A stretch of DNA of 10,849 nucleotides from JBDNFP01 sp041689775 (GCA_041689775.1 JBDNFP010000395.1:1-10849), one strand, 5' to 3'; counted from the stretch's first letter, positions 1 through 7,261 are shown. Made by a program: numbers and translations. The notes: a model not told the origin generated them from the sequence alone.

Positions 1-94
1 AGCGCCAACGCTGGTCGCCGTTGGGGCGGTGGCCGTTCTTGACCGTGTCGGAACTATCGCAATGGGGGCACAGGATCGGATGAGTATGTAGCAT
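1..94 (-). CDS. IS1-family transposase, InsA-like zinc-ribbon N-terminus (partial)
   Basis: Reading from ATG at 94 towards position 1 gives a 31-residue N-terminus containing CPHC at residues 9-12, followed by SSDTVKNGHRPNGDQRWR. A CxxC pair, then KNG/NGxQR(W/Y)RC, is the hallmark of the InsA-type zinc ribbon at the start of IS1-family transposases, where it contributes to DNA binding at the element ends. The reading frame is still open at the window edge, so the second cysteine pair, the helix-turn-helix and the catalytic DDE part cannot be checked. It is not the same element as the IS1-like sequence at the right end of the window: the two N-termini differ at most positions. Confidence 0.75.
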   Translation of the reverse strand, partial: MLHTHPILCPHCDSSDTVKNGHRPNGDQRWR

Positions 95-134
95 GACACC
101 AATATAGCGAAATCAACTCATATAATCCATTACC
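1..134 (-). mobile_element. IS1-family insertion sequence, left (5') end only, cut by the window edge
   Basis: Read on the minus strand, the element appears to begin at 134 with GGTAATGGATTATATGAG, which resembles the GGTRATG start of IS1-family terminal inverted repeats. Forty bases later comes the transposase start at 94. Only the 5' end is present; the rest lies beyond position 1. The coding part is clearly more GC-rich than the AT-rich sequence from 135 onward, consistent with an inserted element. The outer boundary at 134 is inferred from the repeat-like start alone, because the partner repeat and any target duplication lie outside the window. Confidence 0.6.
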
Positions 135-468
135 CAATTACGATTATTTAATAATCAGTGCTGTAAAAAACTAATGGTTAGTTGCGATTAAATAAGTATA
201 AACGTTGGTTTGTTTTCTTTGATAAGCACTTTAAAATGTACACCCTTTTCATGTCGCACATGTAGCTGATTTTTACTTTGATGATCAGCCCTGATACTTC
301 ATTTTGTGAAGTAATGTGACCTTTTAATACCCTACTTCTTGGAGCAATTTTTTTCAGCCGATATAACAATTGGGTGAAGGTTGATTTATTGTTCCTAAGG
401 TTTGATACGATATATTTTTTAACTATTCCTGAATACTGGGCTGTTAATTGCCCATTCCTTATTTTCTT
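135..468. other. AT-rich intergenic region between the IS1 end and the receptor gene
   Basis: This 334-base stretch holds no gene I can support. A minus-strand frame is open here (roughly 510 to 178) but has no ATG near its beginning, is rich in Lys and Asn as random AT-rich sequence is, and matches nothing I recognise. The only signal is a possible promoter for the downstream receptor gene at 389-418. No tRNA or hairpin terminator was seen. Confidence 0.5.
389..418 (+). promoter_or_regulatory. Candidate Bacteroidota-type promoter of the outer-membrane receptor gene
   Basis: TTG at 389-391 and TATATTTT at 411-418 are separated by 19 bases. This fits the -33 TTG / -7 TAnnTTTG layout of Bacteroidota promoters, with the final G of the -7 box replaced by T. 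The start codon lies 50 bases further on. AT-rich DNA yields such matches by chance, so this is only suggestive. Confidence 0.3.
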
Positions 469-3249
469 ATGTTCAATTTTATTAAATCGAAGAACGTATC
501 GAAGCTGTTCTTATTTCAGATTTGTATAGTTTCTTTTTCATTCTCAGCTTACTCTCAGCGTGCCACGATTAGTGGTACCATTCAAAATGCATCAGATAAG
601 TCGGCGATGCTGGGCGCTATTGTGTCTATTCAAAAGACTACCGACCAACAACCAACCAATGGCGTCATGACGGATGGTACCGGTGAGTTTAAGTTTGAAA
701 AAGTTGCCGCCGGACCCTACTACATAAAAATCAACTATTTGGGATTTAAGCCCATCTCCAAGACCGTTGAAGTAGAAAATGAAAATATTGATTTGGGTAT
801 ATTACTGTTGGTAGAGGATGTAAATAATCTGCTAGAAGTAAAAGTAGTAGGACAGGTAGCGATGTCGGTACAAAAAGGGGATACAACTCAGTTCAACGCC
901 GCTGCATTCAAGACTGCTGCGGATGCTAGTGCCGGTGAGTTAGTCCAGAAATTACCGGGTGTTACCATGGAGGACGGTAAGTTACAGGCTCAGGGAGAGG
1001 ATGTTCAACAAATTCTGATTGACGGGAAACCTTATTTCGGGAATGACGTAACAAAAGCTTTACAAAGCTTACCCGCAGAAGTTATTGCAAATATTCAGAT
1101 TTTTAATAAGAAAAGTGATCAGGCTGAATTAACGGGTATTGACGACGGTGACGACATAAAGACAATAAATATCGTGACCAAGGCCAATCGTCGGCGGGGA
1201 CAATTTGGAAAGATATCGGGCGGGTATGGTACGGATGACCGCTACCTGACGGGAGCTAGTATAAACCTGTTTAACGAAGACCGCAGGTTTACGGTAACGG
1301 GTTTGAGCAATAACATCAATACAACAAGTTTTACCGCCGAGCCTAGTAGTGATCGCGGCGACCGGCCCCGGAATGGAATTATCAACACCAACTCCATCGG
1401 GGTTAACTACTCGGATATGTGGAGCCCGAAAATCGAAGCAAGTGGTAGTTATGCATACTCCCATCAGCAGAGCTTTGGCGTACAGACCAAGCGACAAATT
1501 TTTATCAGTTTAGCTGATTCGGGCCGGGTGTATAACGAAAATAACCGTAGTACTGAGAAGGATGCCGTGCACCAAGCCAACATGAGGATCGACTACAAAG
1601 TCAATAAGAAAAATAGGATTTTGATTCGCCCGAACCTGACGATGAGAGCCGCAAATGATTTTTCCTATTTTCTTGGCCGCACCGAAAATAGTAATAGTCC
1701 GCTCAACCAAACAGAGAATACCGCGAATGCGAATAACAATAGCGTAAATTTTGGGAACACATTGTTTTACAGCCACCAATTCGATAAAAAGGGCCGTGGA
1801 CTTACATTTAGGCTAAACACCGGATTTAGTACCAACAATAATGAAAGGTTTCGATTAGCGGATAATAGTTATTTCCGTGAGCCAGACAGAAGTAATATCC
1901 TTAATCAATTTACTGATTATAACCGGAATGGGTACTCGTGGGAAGCGGATTTTACTTACACAGAGCCCGTTGGGAAATTTGGACGAATTGAGTTCCAACA
2001 CGAACGAGGTACTCGATATGATGATTCAGATCAACGACTGTACGATTACAGTGAGCTTACGGGAGACTATACTAATCTGAATCTAGGGTTAAGCAATACC
2101 TTTAAGAGTGATTACATGACCGAGGAGACCGAAATTGGTTATCAATTCCGGAATGATAAACTACGGTTTCAAATAGAAGGCGAGTATCAGTGGGCTAAGT
2201 TGCAAAACGATCAGTTTTTCCCGGCCGAACTCAAAATAAATCGTAAATTTAATAATTTCCTTCCCGCACTTCGGTTTGAGTATAAGTTCTCTAAGACTAA
2301 TAATATTGAGTTAGATTACCGAAGTTGGACGGATGCTCCCTCGGTAAATCAGCTTCAAAGTGTGTTTAATGTAACTAATCCACTGTACGTAAGAACTGGT
2401 AATCCAAACTTAGTTCAGTCGATACAAAACAGGTTTCGGGGACGGTACCGTGCGCAAAATCCCGAAAATAACCACAATTTCTACGCAATGGTAGAGTCAT
2501 CGGTTATTCCTAACTACATCGCCAATAGTACTTTGACGGCCCGAAGTCCAATCGTGCTGACTGAAATTGATACTTTGCAAGTAGGTTCCCAACTTTCGCG
2601 TCCGGTGAACCTGAATGGTTACTGGACGATTCGCACATTCTTAAATTTTGGACGCCCTCTGGAAGCCATTAAGTCAAAGCTTAGCCTGTTTACGTACATA
2701 AACCATACGCGTCTACCAAGTTTGATAGATTCCGTGGTGAACTACACCTCAACGAGCTACTTTAGGGTCGGGGTATCGATTAGTAGTAACATCAGTGAAA
2801 ATTTGGACTTCTACGTAAGTACCCGATCGGGATATAATAGTGTGCAACGGTCATTGAGAAAAACCACCGAAAACTATTTCAATCAGAGTACCCGTTTTCG
2901 CTTGACCTGGGTGGCGTGGAAAGGAATAGTGTACCGGACGGACCTTATGCATCAATTAAATACAGGTTTATCGGCTGGCTTTAATACCAATTATATGATA
3001 TGGAATATGAGTATTGGTAAAAAGATATTTGCTAACCAACGGGGTGAAATCAGCCTGAATGTGTTTGATCTGCTGAAACAAAATATTAGCATCCGGCGTA
3101 ACGTGACGGATATTTTCGTGGAGGATGTTCAATCCAACGTACTTCAACGCTACTTTATGCTAACCTTCACTTACAATCTTCGTCATTTTAGCGGAGGAGC
3201 CAAGAGTGAAGAAGATTTTGAAAGTAGAGATACTGGAGGGAGAAGATAA
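469..3249 (+). CDS. TonB-dependent-receptor-like outer-membrane beta-barrel protein with carboxypeptidase-regulatory-like domain
   Basis: Predicted 926-residue outer-membrane protein. A Lys-containing N-terminus and hydrophobic stretch (about residues 11-27, then AYSQ) form a signal peptide. Residues 31-115 are a CarboxypepD_reg-like beta-sandwich (TISGTIQN, GAIVSI, DGTGEFKFEKV, YYIKINYLGFK). Residues about 130-240 are a plug (GELVQKLPGVTMEDGKLQAQ, ILIDGKPYFG, IDDGDDIKTINIVTK). The rest is alternating beta-strand barrel sequence ending in YFMLTFTYNLRHF, then a short charged tail. This is the architecture of the Bacteroidota barrel family (OMP_b-brl_3 type), related to SusC and FecA. I chose ATG 469 over an in-frame TTG at 448 because it gives a normal signal peptide. 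No SusD-like gene follows, so it is not a SusCD glycan-uptake pair. No TonB box is obvious and the ligand is unknown. The gene converges with the next one, 36 bases apart. Confidence 0.9.
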   Translation: MFNFIKSKNVSKLFLFQICIVSFSFSAYSQRATISGTIQNASDKSAMLGAIVSIQKTTDQQPTNGVMTDGTGEFKFEKVAAGPYYIKINYLGFKPISKTVEVENENIDLGILLLVEDVNNLLEVKVVGQVAMSVQKGDTTQFNAAAFKTAADASAGELVQKLPGVTMEDGKLQAQGEDVQQILIDGKPYFGNDVTKALQSLPAEVIANIQIFNKKSDQAELTGIDDGDDIKTINIVTKANRRRGQFGKISGGYGTDDRYLTGASINLFNEDRRFTVTGLSNNINTTSFTAEPSSDRGDRPRNGIINTNSIGVNYSDMWSPKIEASGSYAYSHQQSFGVQTKRQIFISLADSGRVYNENNRSTEKDAVHQANMRIDYKVNKKNRILIRPNLTMRAANDFSYFLGRTENSNSPLNQTENTANANNNSVNFGNTLFYSHQFDKKGRGLTFRLNTGFSTNNNERFRLADNSYFREPDRSNILNQFTDYNRNGYSWEADFTYTEPVGKFGRIEFQHERGTRYDDSDQRLYDYSELTGDYTNLNLGLSNTFKSDYMTEETEIGYQFRNDKLRFQIEGEYQWAKLQNDQFFPAELKINRKFNNFLPALRFEYKFSKTNNIELDYRSWTDAPSVNQLQSVFNVTNPLYVRTGNPNLVQSIQNRFRGRYRAQNPENNHNFYAMVESSVIPNYIANSTLTARSPIVLTEIDTLQVGSQLSRPVNLNGYWTIRTFLNFGRPLEAIKSKLSLFTYINHTRLPSLIDSVVNYTSTSYFRVGVSISSNISENLDFYVSTRSGYNSVQRSLRKTTENYFNQSTRFRLTWVAWKGIVYRTDLMHQLNTGLSAGFNTNYMIWNMSIGKKIFANQRGEISLNVFDLLKQNISIRRNVTDIFVEDVQSNVLQRYFMLTFTYNLRHFSGGAKSEEDFESRDTGGRR

Positions 3250-3285
3250 AAAAGTCATGTGGATGTAGTTTGTATTAAACAGCAT

Positions 3286-3762
3286 TTACACCACTATCAT
3301 ACAGTTGGGGTGCGTAGCCCTTAGTCCATCAAACCCCTTTTTTTGATCCTCCGATAGAAGGTTATTCCCTTCAATGCAGATCATCTTAAGGTCTTTGGTA
3401 TTTAACGCCCAATTCAGTAGGGCCTGTCCTCCTACGTCCCCAAATCCACAGTTTACCAATCCTATTTCCAGAAGACTTTCTGGTATAAACTGGACTAGCG
3501 CCAGGACACCCGAGTCTCCTAATAGGTCATTATTACTGAAACTGAGAGAAGTCAAAGGTGGATGACCTTGGGTAGGTATTTTAGCAAGAATGGCTATGAT
3601 ATCTCCGAGTTCTTCGGGGGTCAGCCCGAGCCCTCGGAGAGCTAAACTACCAGAATAACGCCAGGAGAATTCAAGCGCGTCTGCCTTGGCAAGGCATTGG
3701 CTTCTACCCGTTGAGCGTAGTACGTTGGCTAAATCCAAATGGAGATTGGTGCTTTTTGTCAT
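3286..3762 (-). CDS. Small leucine-rich-repeat protein, ribonuclease-inhibitor type
   Basis: A 158-residue protein without signal peptide or membrane segment, so probably cytoplasmic. It carries three clear LRRs of about 27-28 residues, starting near residues 70 (LTSLSFSNNDLLGDSGVLAL), 98 (LLEIGLVNCGFGDVGGQAL) and 125 (LKMICIEGNNL), with a more degenerate one at 40-66 (LALRGLGLTPEEL). The LxxLxLxxNxL core followed by a helix (GxxALxxxL) is the RNI/LRR_6 style, which normally forms a curved protein-binding scaffold. Four repeats is short for this fold. The start is ATG 3762. It stands alone: 36 bases from the convergent receptor gene and 164 bases from the MscS gene upstream. A partner or function cannot be named; protein-protein interaction is inferred from the fold only. 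Confidence 0.75.
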   Translation of the reverse strand: MTKSTNLHLDLANVLRSTGRSQCLAKADALEFSWRYSGSLALRGLGLTPEELGDIIAILAKIPTQGHPPLTSLSFSNNDLLGDSGVLALVQFIPESLLEIGLVNCGFGDVGGQALLNWALNTKDLKMICIEGNNLLSEDQKKGFDGLRATHPNCMIVV

Positions 3763-3769
3763 GCTAAGT

Positions 3770-3820
3770 ACTAATGCATAATTAGTTTGTATTAGTAATT
3801 TAGTTAAATTACTGGCTAAT
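3770..3820. repeat. Cluster of ATTAGT/ACTAAT repeats and a perfect 8-bp dyad upstream of the LRR gene
   Basis: ACTAAT (3770-3775) and ATTAGT (3781-3786) form an inverted pair. ATTAGT recurs at 3791-3796, ten bases on from the previous copy. It runs into a perfect inverted repeat with arms GTAATTTA (3795-3802) and TAAATTAC (3805-3812), followed by CTAAT (3816-3820). The roughly 10-base phasing would put the motifs on one face of the helix, as in an operator array. The region is AT-rich, so chance is a real alternative. Confidence 0.35.
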
Positions 3821-3831
3821 GTTCTCTATAT

Positions 3832-3860
3832 CAAATATTTAAAAAAAGGTAACAGCTACA
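3832..3860 (-). promoter_or_regulatory. Candidate promoter of the LRR gene
   Basis: On the minus strand, TTG at 3860-3858 and AATATTTG at 3839-3832 are spaced by 18 bases. This is one mismatch from the Bacteroidota -7 box TAnnTTTG. The predicted transcript would start near 3825 and carry the ATTAGT/dyad cluster in its leader. The assignment is weak, but the gene is separated from the MscS gene by 164 bases and needs a promoter of its own or read-through. Confidence 0.25.
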
Positions 3861-3926
3861 AGCTATCAGCTACTTAAGTTTATGTAAGGTGGTGTTTTAA
3901 TAAAAATAAAAACATTCGAGGACAAC

Positions 3927-5012
3927 CTAGTTTACACCCTGAAATGTATTTTGAGGCTGCCGGGTTAGTAGCAACGACTGAGTAGGGTAGGCAAACTCAA
4001 TATGTCTCCGCTTGAATTCATCAAAAATCTCAAAGTTAATGGACTGCTGAATATCCATGTACTGAGTAAAGTCACTGGAAAGAACGTAGTACACTATTTC
4101 AAAATCCAGACTATACGCTCCGTAGGAAGCAAAGTGTGCCCGATCAAAGGTTACTAGTTTGTGATTTTTGATGATTGATTTTAAAACCTGCGGAACAGCT
4201 TTGAGTACCTCAGGCTCTGTTTCGTATACAATACCGAGGGAAAATACAATTCGTCTCCGCTCCATGCGCTTATAATTATGAATACGTGATCCCGTAAGGT
4301 CGCTGTTAGCAAATACCATTTGCTCACCCGACAAACTCTTGATGTGGGTTGATTTAACTCCGATATAATCAACTACCCCCATTTTATCATCGATGGTAAT
4401 GAAATCACCGGTTTCGAAGGGCTTGTCAAATAGGATTACAAAGTAGTTGAAAAGGTCACCTAGAATATTCTGGGAGGCCAGGGCAATGGCTACACCACCA
4501 ATTCCTAATCCGGCCACTGCGGCCGTGACGTCAAAGCCCAGATTATCAAAGAGGAAAAGCAGCCCTATACCCCAAATTATTAAATTGATCAGCAGCATTA
4601 GTCCGCCAAGTTCCTTCACCTTCTGCTCGCCTCGCTCTTTCTTACTGACGTGTTTTTGCAAGAATAACAGTATGATCGAGGAAATAATACGAAGTACCAA
4701 AAAGGTAAGGAGTAAGCTAAAAGCTATGTGTAACCCCTCATTGGCAGTCTCCGAAAATGCGAGGTATCGGGTACCTGCATACACTATTCCTACGTAAAGT
4801 GCCGGTATGCCGTACTTATCAAAACTATCAATGACAAAATCGTCAATCTCGGTATCGGTTGTACCTACCCATATTTTGGCCCTTCGGATAATACTCTTTT
4901 TAAGAATCCGGATCATCAGAATCCCTACGATTATCCCAACCAATACAATAAGATAGTCCTGCACAGTATTCTCAAAATAGACCTTAGTCAGTACTTTATT
5001 CAGATTTCCCAT
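3927..5012 (-). CDS. MscS-family small-conductance mechanosensitive ion channel
   Basis: A 361-residue inner-membrane channel that would open under membrane tension to release solutes on osmotic downshock. Hydrophobic segments lie at about residues 20-37, 69-86, 97-119 and 136-155, followed by the Gly/Ala-rich pore-lining helix at 163-195 (AVAGLGIGGVAIALASQNILG, then DLFNYFVILFDKPFETGD). The pore-helix plus FDKPFxxGD transition is diagnostic of MscS. The beta domain follows (GVVDYIGVKSTHIKS, then VFANSDLTGSRIHNY, equivalent to the PNs-x-NY motif), and then the mixed alpha/beta C-terminal domain. With four segments before the pore helix it is longer than E. coli MscS, which has two. The start is ATG 5012. 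A perfect inverted repeat lies 30 bases upstream and a terminator hairpin separates it from the preceding operon, so it is probably transcribed on its own. Confidence 0.92.
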   Translation of the reverse strand: MGNLNKVLTKVYFENTVQDYLIVLVGIIVGILMIRILKKSIIRRAKIWVGTTDTEIDDFVIDSFDKYGIPALYVGIVYAGTRYLAFSETANEGLHIAFSLLLTFLVLRIISSIILLFLQKHVSKKERGEQKVKELGGLMLLINLIIWGIGLLFLFDNLGFDVTAAVAGLGIGGVAIALASQNILGDLFNYFVILFDKPFETGDFITIDDKMGVVDYIGVKSTHIKSLSGEQMVFANSDLTGSRIHNYKRMERRRIVFSLGIVYETEPEVLKAVPQVLKSIIKNHKLVTFDRAHFASYGAYSLDFEIVYYVLSSDFTQYMDIQQSINFEIFDEFKRRHIEFAYPTQSLLLTRQPQNTFQGVN

Positions 5013-5042
5013 AACTTTTATTCTTCTGCAATTAGTGTATCC

Positions 5043-5067
5043 TTTATTAGACGAAACGTCTAATAAA
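5043..5067. promoter_or_regulatory. Perfect 11-bp inverted repeat, probable operator upstream of the MscS gene
   Basis: Arms TTTATTAGACG (5043-5053) and CGTCTAATAAA (5057-5067) are perfectly complementary around the spacer AAA. The site lies 30 bases upstream of the MscS start, where a promoter or leader should be. A 25-bp symmetric site with a short spacer is typical of a dimeric regulator such as a TetR- or MarR-type protein. An AT-rich RNA hairpin is possible, but it has no following U-tract in the minus direction. No regulator gene is present in the window. Confidence 0.5.
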
Positions 5068-5100
5068 TAGAAAAATGCAAGTACTTTAAATGCTATTAAA

Positions 5101-5151
5101 AGACCAGTCCCCGGGCAATAAACGCACGTGTTTACTGCCCGGGGACTGTCT
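5101..5151 (-). terminator. Strong GC-rich hairpin terminator after the Gfo/SDR/small-membrane-protein operon
   Basis: Arms 5105-5123 and 5130-5148 pair over 19 positions around a six-base loop (5124-5129). In the minus-strand transcript the single non-Watson-Crick position becomes a G-U wobble, whereas on the plus strand it would be A-C. The stem can be extended by four more pairs (AGAC 5101-5104 with GTCT 5148-5151) with one bulged base. In the minus direction it is followed by a short T-rich run (TCTTTTAAT). It lies 25 bases beyond the stop codon of the 64-residue gene, as expected for an intrinsic terminator. Confidence 0.7.
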
Positions 5152-5176
5152 ATCGGTAAAGCTATTGCTTGCCTTG

Positions 5177-5371
5177 TTATTCCTTTTTAACCAAGAAATT
5201 GAAGAATCGGTTTCCTTTGACTAGGATTAGAACGAGTATCACGACGATCCGGGTCGATAAAGTAGCTCGTTGGTCTCTGAGTATCACGATACTCATCAGG
5301 CCAATCAGGAACAGATAAGTTCCCGCGGCACTAAGCAAAAATTGATCAAGATCAGGAGTTAAAAATGACAT
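5177..5371 (-). CDS. Small hypothetical membrane protein (two predicted helices)
   Basis: A 64-residue protein I do not recognise. It has two hydrophobic stretches, about residues 12-31 (LLSAAGTYLFLIGLMSIVIL) and 41-51 (TRIVVILVLILVK), joined by a charged turn RDQRATLSTR and ending in a basic tail (KGNRFFNFLVKKE). It is probably an inner-membrane hairpin with both ends on the same side. Support for a real gene comes from context: it begins with ATG 30 bases after the SDR stop on the same strand, and a strong terminator hairpin starts 25 bases beyond its stop. It is therefore probably the last gene of that operon. No function can be inferred. Confidence 0.6.
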   Translation of the reverse strand: MSFLTPDLDQFLLSAAGTYLFLIGLMSIVILRDQRATLSTRIVVILVLILVKGNRFFNFLVKKE

Positions 5372-5401
5372 AGTACGAAAAGTTTAGAGGTGGAAAATAA
5401 C

Positions 5402-6172
5402 TTAAATAGTGGTACCTCCATCAGCGGTATAAATCCCTCCGGTACAATAGCCCGAGGCAGGGGAGGATAGGAAGAGCGCTAGTCCGGCAATTTCTTCAAC
5501 GGTACCCATGCGTGCGATGGGTAGTCGTTTCGTAAAGCGGTCCAGGTTTTTTTTGTCCTCCCACAAGGCTTGACTGAATTTTGTTTTGATCAGGCCGGGA
5601 CAAATGGCATTGACTCGAATCCCATCCTGACCGAGTTCCTTGGCAAATACTTTGGTCAGCATGTTCAATGCCGCCTTAGTAATGCTGTACATTCCGAGCC
5701 CCGGATCGGGGGTCAGTCCGGCAATGCTACTAATATTGATGATACTCCCGCCGCCACGGGCTTTCATGCTAGGCTGCACTAGCTTGGTGAGTTCCATTGG
5801 TGACTTTACATTTATCTGCATGATCTTTTCAAATGCACTCTCTGGAAATTCCAGGGTAGGACCGTAATGCGGATTCGCCGCCGCATTATTAACCAGAATA
5901 TCAACGCCACCGTAGGCTGCTATTGTCTGCTCGACTAGATTTTTCAACTGCTCGCTGTCACCAACGTGAGCTGCAATGGCGGTTACGTCGGCACCAGCCT
6001 GGCACATCTCTTCTGCCAATATATCAAGATCAGCCTGCTTACGGCTGCTGATGACTACTTTTGCCCCGGCATCGGCCAGAAATCGGGCAATAGACTCACC
6101 AATTCCTTTACTAGCTCCGGTCACGATGGCTACTTTGCCGGCGAGTCCGAAGTGTTCCTCTACTAATTTCAT
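5402..6172 (-). CDS. Short-chain dehydrogenase/reductase (SDR), DHRS4-like
   Basis: A 256-residue classical SDR, a soluble NAD(P)H-dependent oxidoreductase of full family length. The nucleotide-binding motif TGASKGIG is at 18-25. SSRK at 42-45 places an Arg (R44) after beta-2, which favours NADP(H). NNAA is at 95-98. The catalytic tetrad is visible as N121, S149 (NISSIAG), Y162 and K166 (YSITK). The C-terminus GGIYTADGG is the usual end of the fold. NNAAANPHYGP and the overall pattern resemble the DHRS4-type carbonyl reductase branch, but substrate cannot be read from sequence. The start is ATG 6172. It lies 105 bases after the Gfo/Idh/MocA gene and 30 bases before the small membrane-protein gene, all on one strand, so the three are probably co-transcribed. 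Confidence 0.93.
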   Translation of the reverse strand: MKLVEEHFGLAGKVAIVTGASKGIGESIARFLADAGAKVVISSRKQADLDILAEEMCQAGADVTAIAAHVGDSEQLKNLVEQTIAAYGGVDILVNNAAANPHYGPTLEFPESAFEKIMQINVKSPMELTKLVQPSMKARGGGSIINISSIAGLTPDPGLGMYSITKAALNMLTKVFAKELGQDGIRVNAICPGLIKTKFSQALWEDKKNLDRFTKRLPIARMGTVEEIAGLALFLSSPASGYCTGGIYTADGGTTI

Positions 6173-6277
6173 GGATAGGTTTTTTAGTTATAGCTATGAA
6201 GTTGCAAGCGGGGAGGGTTACTCCCCAAAAATGAAAGTTAAAATGTATATAATATTCTGCATAATACATACCCCAAG

Positions 6278-7261
6278 CTATCTTTTTGCCGTAATCCAAT
6301 CCAAAATCAGATTGGCCCTCACCCCGGTTTCTCCGGTGCTCGGGCAGCTGCCTTCGCCACGAAGTTCGGCAACGATGGTCTCAATGAGAGGCTGTTGTAC
6401 GTGGGGTGGGTAAGGTAGTTCAAAAACCTCCGTAGTTTCACCGATTTCTACGCGGATCGTAAAACTTTCAAAAAAAGAAAAAAAGATCTTTCCTTCCGAA
6501 CCTAGCAGGTAGGCTTCCTCGACCCGATGCCGTTTACTCCCCGTAAAACACCAACTTCCACTCCCTACTACGCCGGATTCAAACTCAAAGTTGGCGACTA
6601 CCACATCATCAGCAGCGTACATTCCAGCCTGATTGCGGGAAATGCCCTGAGCTGATTTGATGGGTCCAAGTGCGTATTCCAGAAAGTCAAATTGGTGAGA
6701 TGCCAAGTCATGAAAGTGCCCGCCCCCCGATATTTCCGGGTCCACCCGCCAACGGGGCTGAGCATCTTTACCTATTTCTTCGGGGTAGGGCGGCCAATGC
6801 AACGAAATATTGACCATACGAATATCACCGATTACTTTCTGATCAATGAGTTTTTTTAACTCTAAAAAATAGGGGAGGGTACGGCGGTAATATGCCGTAA
6901 ATAACGGGGTGCCGGTTTCTTTGCTTACCCGCACTATTTCCTCACATTCTTTTGCATTACGTGCCATTGGTTTTTCTACGTACACGGGTTTACCCAAGCG
7001 TAGGGCTTTCAGGCAATACTCTATGTGGGAACCGGGCGGAGTGGCAATGTATATTGCGTTAATGTCGGGATCGTTGAGCAGATCGTCAGCATTATCGTAC
7101 CACTTGGGTACCCCGTGTCGGTGGGCATAGTCAGCCGCTTTTTCTCTATCGCGGCGCATCACGGCTACAAGCTCTGAATGTTGGACCTTCTGGAAGGCTG
7201 GACCGCTTTTCTTTTCGGTAACATCGCCGCAGCCGATGATACCCCATTTAATAGTTTGCAT
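6278..7261 (-). CDS. Gfo/Idh/MocA-family oxidoreductase
   Basis: A 327-residue cytoplasmic NAD(P)-dependent oxidoreductase. The N-terminal Rossmann domain starts with IKWGIIGCGDVTEKKSGPAF (residues 4-23), continues through IYIATPPGSHIEY (70-82), and ends in the family signature KPVYVEKPMA (91-100), with catalytic Lys97 in EKP. The C-terminal alpha/beta domain has GGGHFHDLASHQFDF (179-193), where D185 and H189 form the usual D-xxx-H catalytic pair. These enzymes act mostly on sugars, inositols or related polyols; the exact substrate is not determinable. No signal peptide or Tat motif is present, unlike the secreted Bacteroidota members. The start is ATG 7261, and it appears to be the first gene of the operon with the SDR and the 64-residue membrane protein. 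I found no convincing promoter in the 250 bases upstream. Confidence 0.93.
   Translation of the reverse strand: MQTIKWGIIGCGDVTEKKSGPAFQKVQHSELVAVMRRDREKAADYAHRHGVPKWYDNADDLLNDPDINAIYIATPPGSHIEYCLKALRLGKPVYVEKPMARNAKECEEIVRVSKETGTPLFTAYYRRTLPYFLELKKLIDQKVIGDIRMVNISLHWPPYPEEIGKDAQPRWRVDPEISGGGHFHDLASHQFDFLEYALGPIKSAQGISRNQAGMYAADDVVVANFEFESGVVGSGSWCFTGSKRHRVEEAYLLGSEGKIFFSFFESFTIRVEIGETTEVFELPYPPHVQQPLIETIVAELRGEGSCPSTGETGVRANLILDWITAKR

Noticed and set aside
178..510. Minus-strand open frame upstream of the receptor gene
   Set aside because: It has only a TTG start near 369, overlaps the receptor's probable promoter and start, is Lys/Asn-rich like random AT-rich DNA, and resembles no family I know.
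1129..1779. Long minus-strand frames inside the receptor gene
   Set aside because: These are antisense shadows of a well-supported coding sequence and show no recognisable protein features.
3852..3872. Direct repeat CAGCTAC (3852-3858 and 3866-3872)
   Set aside because: Seven bases repeated once in a short intergenic gap is within chance expectation and has no supporting context.
6211..6227. Short inverted repeat GGGGA / TCCCC between the Gfo/Idh/MocA and SDR genes
   Set aside because: Only five pairs, no T-run on either strand. Too weak to call a terminator or attenuator.
5976..6413. Plus-strand frame across the SDR start and the end of the Gfo/Idh/MocA gene
   Set aside because: It is antisense to two enzymes with complete catalytic motifs, and its translation is low-complexity Ser/Pro-rich.
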